This document shows positions 62,835 through 64,000 of a stretch of 64,000 nucleotides of DNA, piece after piece (position 1 is the first letter of the stretch; each line of letters begins with the position of its first letter). The stretch lies in assembly GCA_018798825.1 (NCBI GenBank), contig CP076355.1, positions 186,001 through 250,000 on the forward strand. The letters are read 5' to 3'. Made by a program: the position numbers and the translations under genes. The DNA comes from Ochrobactrum sp. BTU1 (GTDB lineage: Bacteria; Pseudomonadota; Alphaproteobacteria; Rhizobiales; Rhizobiaceae). The notes beneath the pieces are model-generated. The model was not told the DNA's origin. It made no database searches and saw only the letters and a list, made by a program, of their open reading frames with translations.

Positions 62835-64000
62835 TTAGCGCACTAGAATGTTGCGGAATTGCCAAGGGTCTTTGGTGTCGACATCTTCTTCGAACAGAAC
62901 GCCACGGCCTTCCAGAGGGTTCCAGTCGGTATAATAGCCTTTGACGGGCCCCAAATATGGGAGCTGCACTTCAAGGCAGCGACGATAGTCCATTTCGTCG
63001 GTTTCGACGATGCCCCTTTCAGGGTTTTCCAATGCCCAGACCATGCCAGCCAGAACAGAAGACGAAACCTGCAGACCCGTTGCGTTTTGATAAGGCGCGA
63101 GTTTGCGAGCTTCTTCGACGCTCAGCTGCGAGCCATACCAATAAGCGTTTTTGTCGTGACCATAGAGCAGGACGCCCAACTCATCCGAGCCGTCGAGAAT
63201 TTCGTCTTCCTCAAGCACATGCTGAACCGCCTGCGCACGCCCGCTGCCGCCAAACATTTCATCAAGCGAGAGAATGGCGACATTGCTCGGATGATAGGCG
63301 TAGTTACAAGTCGGGCGATATTCGAGCTTGCCCTTCTTGCTGCGCACAGTGAAGAAGTCGGCAATCGAAATTGCTTCATTGTGGGTGACAAGCAGACCAT
63401 ATTGCGCGCCATGGGTCGGGCACCAGGTGCGAATGCGTGTATTGCCTCCGGGCTGTTCAAGGAAGATCGCAGCCTTGTTGCCCTTTTTCTGCTTGCGAGC
63501 GTTTTTAGGCTTCCAGTTTTCATGGGTGCCCCAGCCGAGCTCCGCAGGCTGCAAGCCTTCAGCAATAAAGCCTTCCACCGACCATGTGTTCCAGAAGGTG
63601 TCGAACGGCTTTGGCTCCTTGGCGCGCTGGGTGTCGCGTTCAGCGATATGAACACCCTTCACGCCGGCTTTCTTCATAAGCTTTCCCCAGCCCTGACGGT
63701 CATCGGCTGCTGGTTCTTCAAACTCAAGCTTGAGTTCGCCTGCGAGATCAACGAGCGCTTTTTTCACAAACCACGACACCATGCCGGGATTTGCTCCACA
63801 GCAGGAAACAGCGGTCGGGCCACCCGGATTTTTTTTCTTTTCAGCGCGAACGGTCTCGCGCAGCGCATAATTGGTGCGCGAAGCATTGTCTGCTTCGGTG
63901 TCAAAATAGAAACCAAGCCATGGCTCGACAACCGTATCAATATAGAGCGCGCCCTGTTCGCGGCTGTAGCGCATCAGATCGAGCGATCCGGTGTCAACCG
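62835..64000 (-). CDS. hss: homospermidine synthase (partial, 5' end beyond the window)
   Basis: 388 codons are visible; the frame stays open to base 64000, so roughly the first 90 residues are missing. Seen are VEPWLGFYFDTEADNASRTNYALRE, SCCGANPGMVSWFVKKAL, FDTFWNTWSVEGFIAEGLQPAELGWGTHE and GGSGRAQAVQHVLEEDEI, typical of the bacterial homospermidine synthase of the saccharopine-dehydrogenase-like fold. It makes sym-homospermidine from putrescine with NAD as hydride carrier. Homospermidine is a hallmark polyamine of many Rhizobiales. Confidence 0.94.
   Translation of the reverse strand, partial: VDTGSLDLMRYSREQGALYIDTVVEPWLGFYFDTEADNASRTNYALRETVRAEKKKNPGGPTAVSCCGANPGMVSWFVKKALVDLAGELKLEFEEPAADDRQGWGKLMKKAGVKGVHIAERDTQRAKEPKPFDTFWNTWSVEGFIAEGLQPAELGWGTHENWKPKNARKQKKGNKAAIFLEQPGGNTRIRTWCPTHGAQYGLLVTHNEAISIADFFTVRSKKGKLEYRPTCNYAYHPSNVAILSLDEMFGGSGRAQAVQHVLEEDEILDGSDELGVLLYGHDKNAYWYGSQLSVEEARKLAPYQNATGLQVSSSVLAGMVWALENPERGIVETDEMDYRRCLEVQLPYLGPVKGYYTDWNPLEGRGVLFEEDVDTKDPWQFRNILVR

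Noticed and set aside
1..64000. CRISPR arrays, prophage or insertion sequences
   Set aside because: No regularly spaced direct repeats, integrase, transposase or phage structural motifs were seen; the only repeats are short palindromic elements.

Overview
This 64-kb window looks like a chromosomal segment of an alphaproteobacterium of the order Hyphomicrobiales, most likely Brucella/Ochrobactrum. The main pointers are a lipoprotein recognisable as Brucella Omp10, a CpdR-type response regulator, homospermidine synthase, a ure1-type urease cluster, ribose-type (CUT2) sugar ABC systems, and GCGCATC-type palindromic repeats typical of the group. Genes are intact and dense. I saw no insertion sequence, prophage, CRISPR array or clear pseudogene. 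Everything here is read by eye; no database search was run.

Region 1 (1-16.5 kb) is a sugar/polyol uptake island. After a lipid-related divergent pair (hydrolase/methyltransferase and CDP-alcohol phosphatidyltransferase) come two complete CUT2 transporter operons, each linked to a dihydroxyacetone-kinase-family (DAK) kinase. System 1 is on the minus strand (8613 to 2068): permease, LsrB-like binding protein, ATPase, permease, DhaK, DhaL, with a divergent LacI repressor and two matching GTTTA-N-TAAAC operator candidates. System 2 is on the plus strand (10193 to 15506): binding protein, ATPase, permease, fused DhaK-DhaL, followed by a convergent SorC/EryD-like regulator. The substrate is probably a short ketose or polyol-derived compound, but the sequence does not identify it.

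Region 2 (16.5-29 kb) starts with an iron-regulated TonB receptor, preceded by an unannotated 39-residue membrane peptide and a TGA-N9-TCA palindrome (RirA-type). It continues with a heme oxygenase/bacteriophytochrome operon, tRNA-Val, cpdR, N-formylglutamate amidohydrolase, a strong small-RNA candidate on the minus strand (about 24154 to 24067), hisN, a lysophospholipase-like hydrolase, a small periplasmic protein, an Hsp20 gene with a sigma-32-like promoter and a possible ROSE thermometer, and a threonine aldolase.

Region 3 (29-41 kb) is mostly core metabolism and cell envelope: gltB-gltD, cycA, a DUF459 protein, an MltB-like transglycosylase and galU.

Region 4 (41-47 kb) is the urease operon ureD-A-(hupE/ureJ)-B-C-E-F-G; an inverted pair of about 100-bp repeats brackets ureD-ureA.

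Region 5 (47-54 kb) is a hydroxamate-siderophore uptake operon (FhuA-like receptor, FhuD-like binding protein, fused FhuB permease, cytochrome b561) with a divergent LysR regulator. No FhuC ATPase is present.

Region 6 (54-64 kb) holds a LysR/MFS/aldo-keto reductase cluster, a beta-barrel outer-membrane protein, kdsD, nfeD, a stomatin-like gene, hemH, omp10 and the 3' part of homospermidine synthase, which runs off the right edge.
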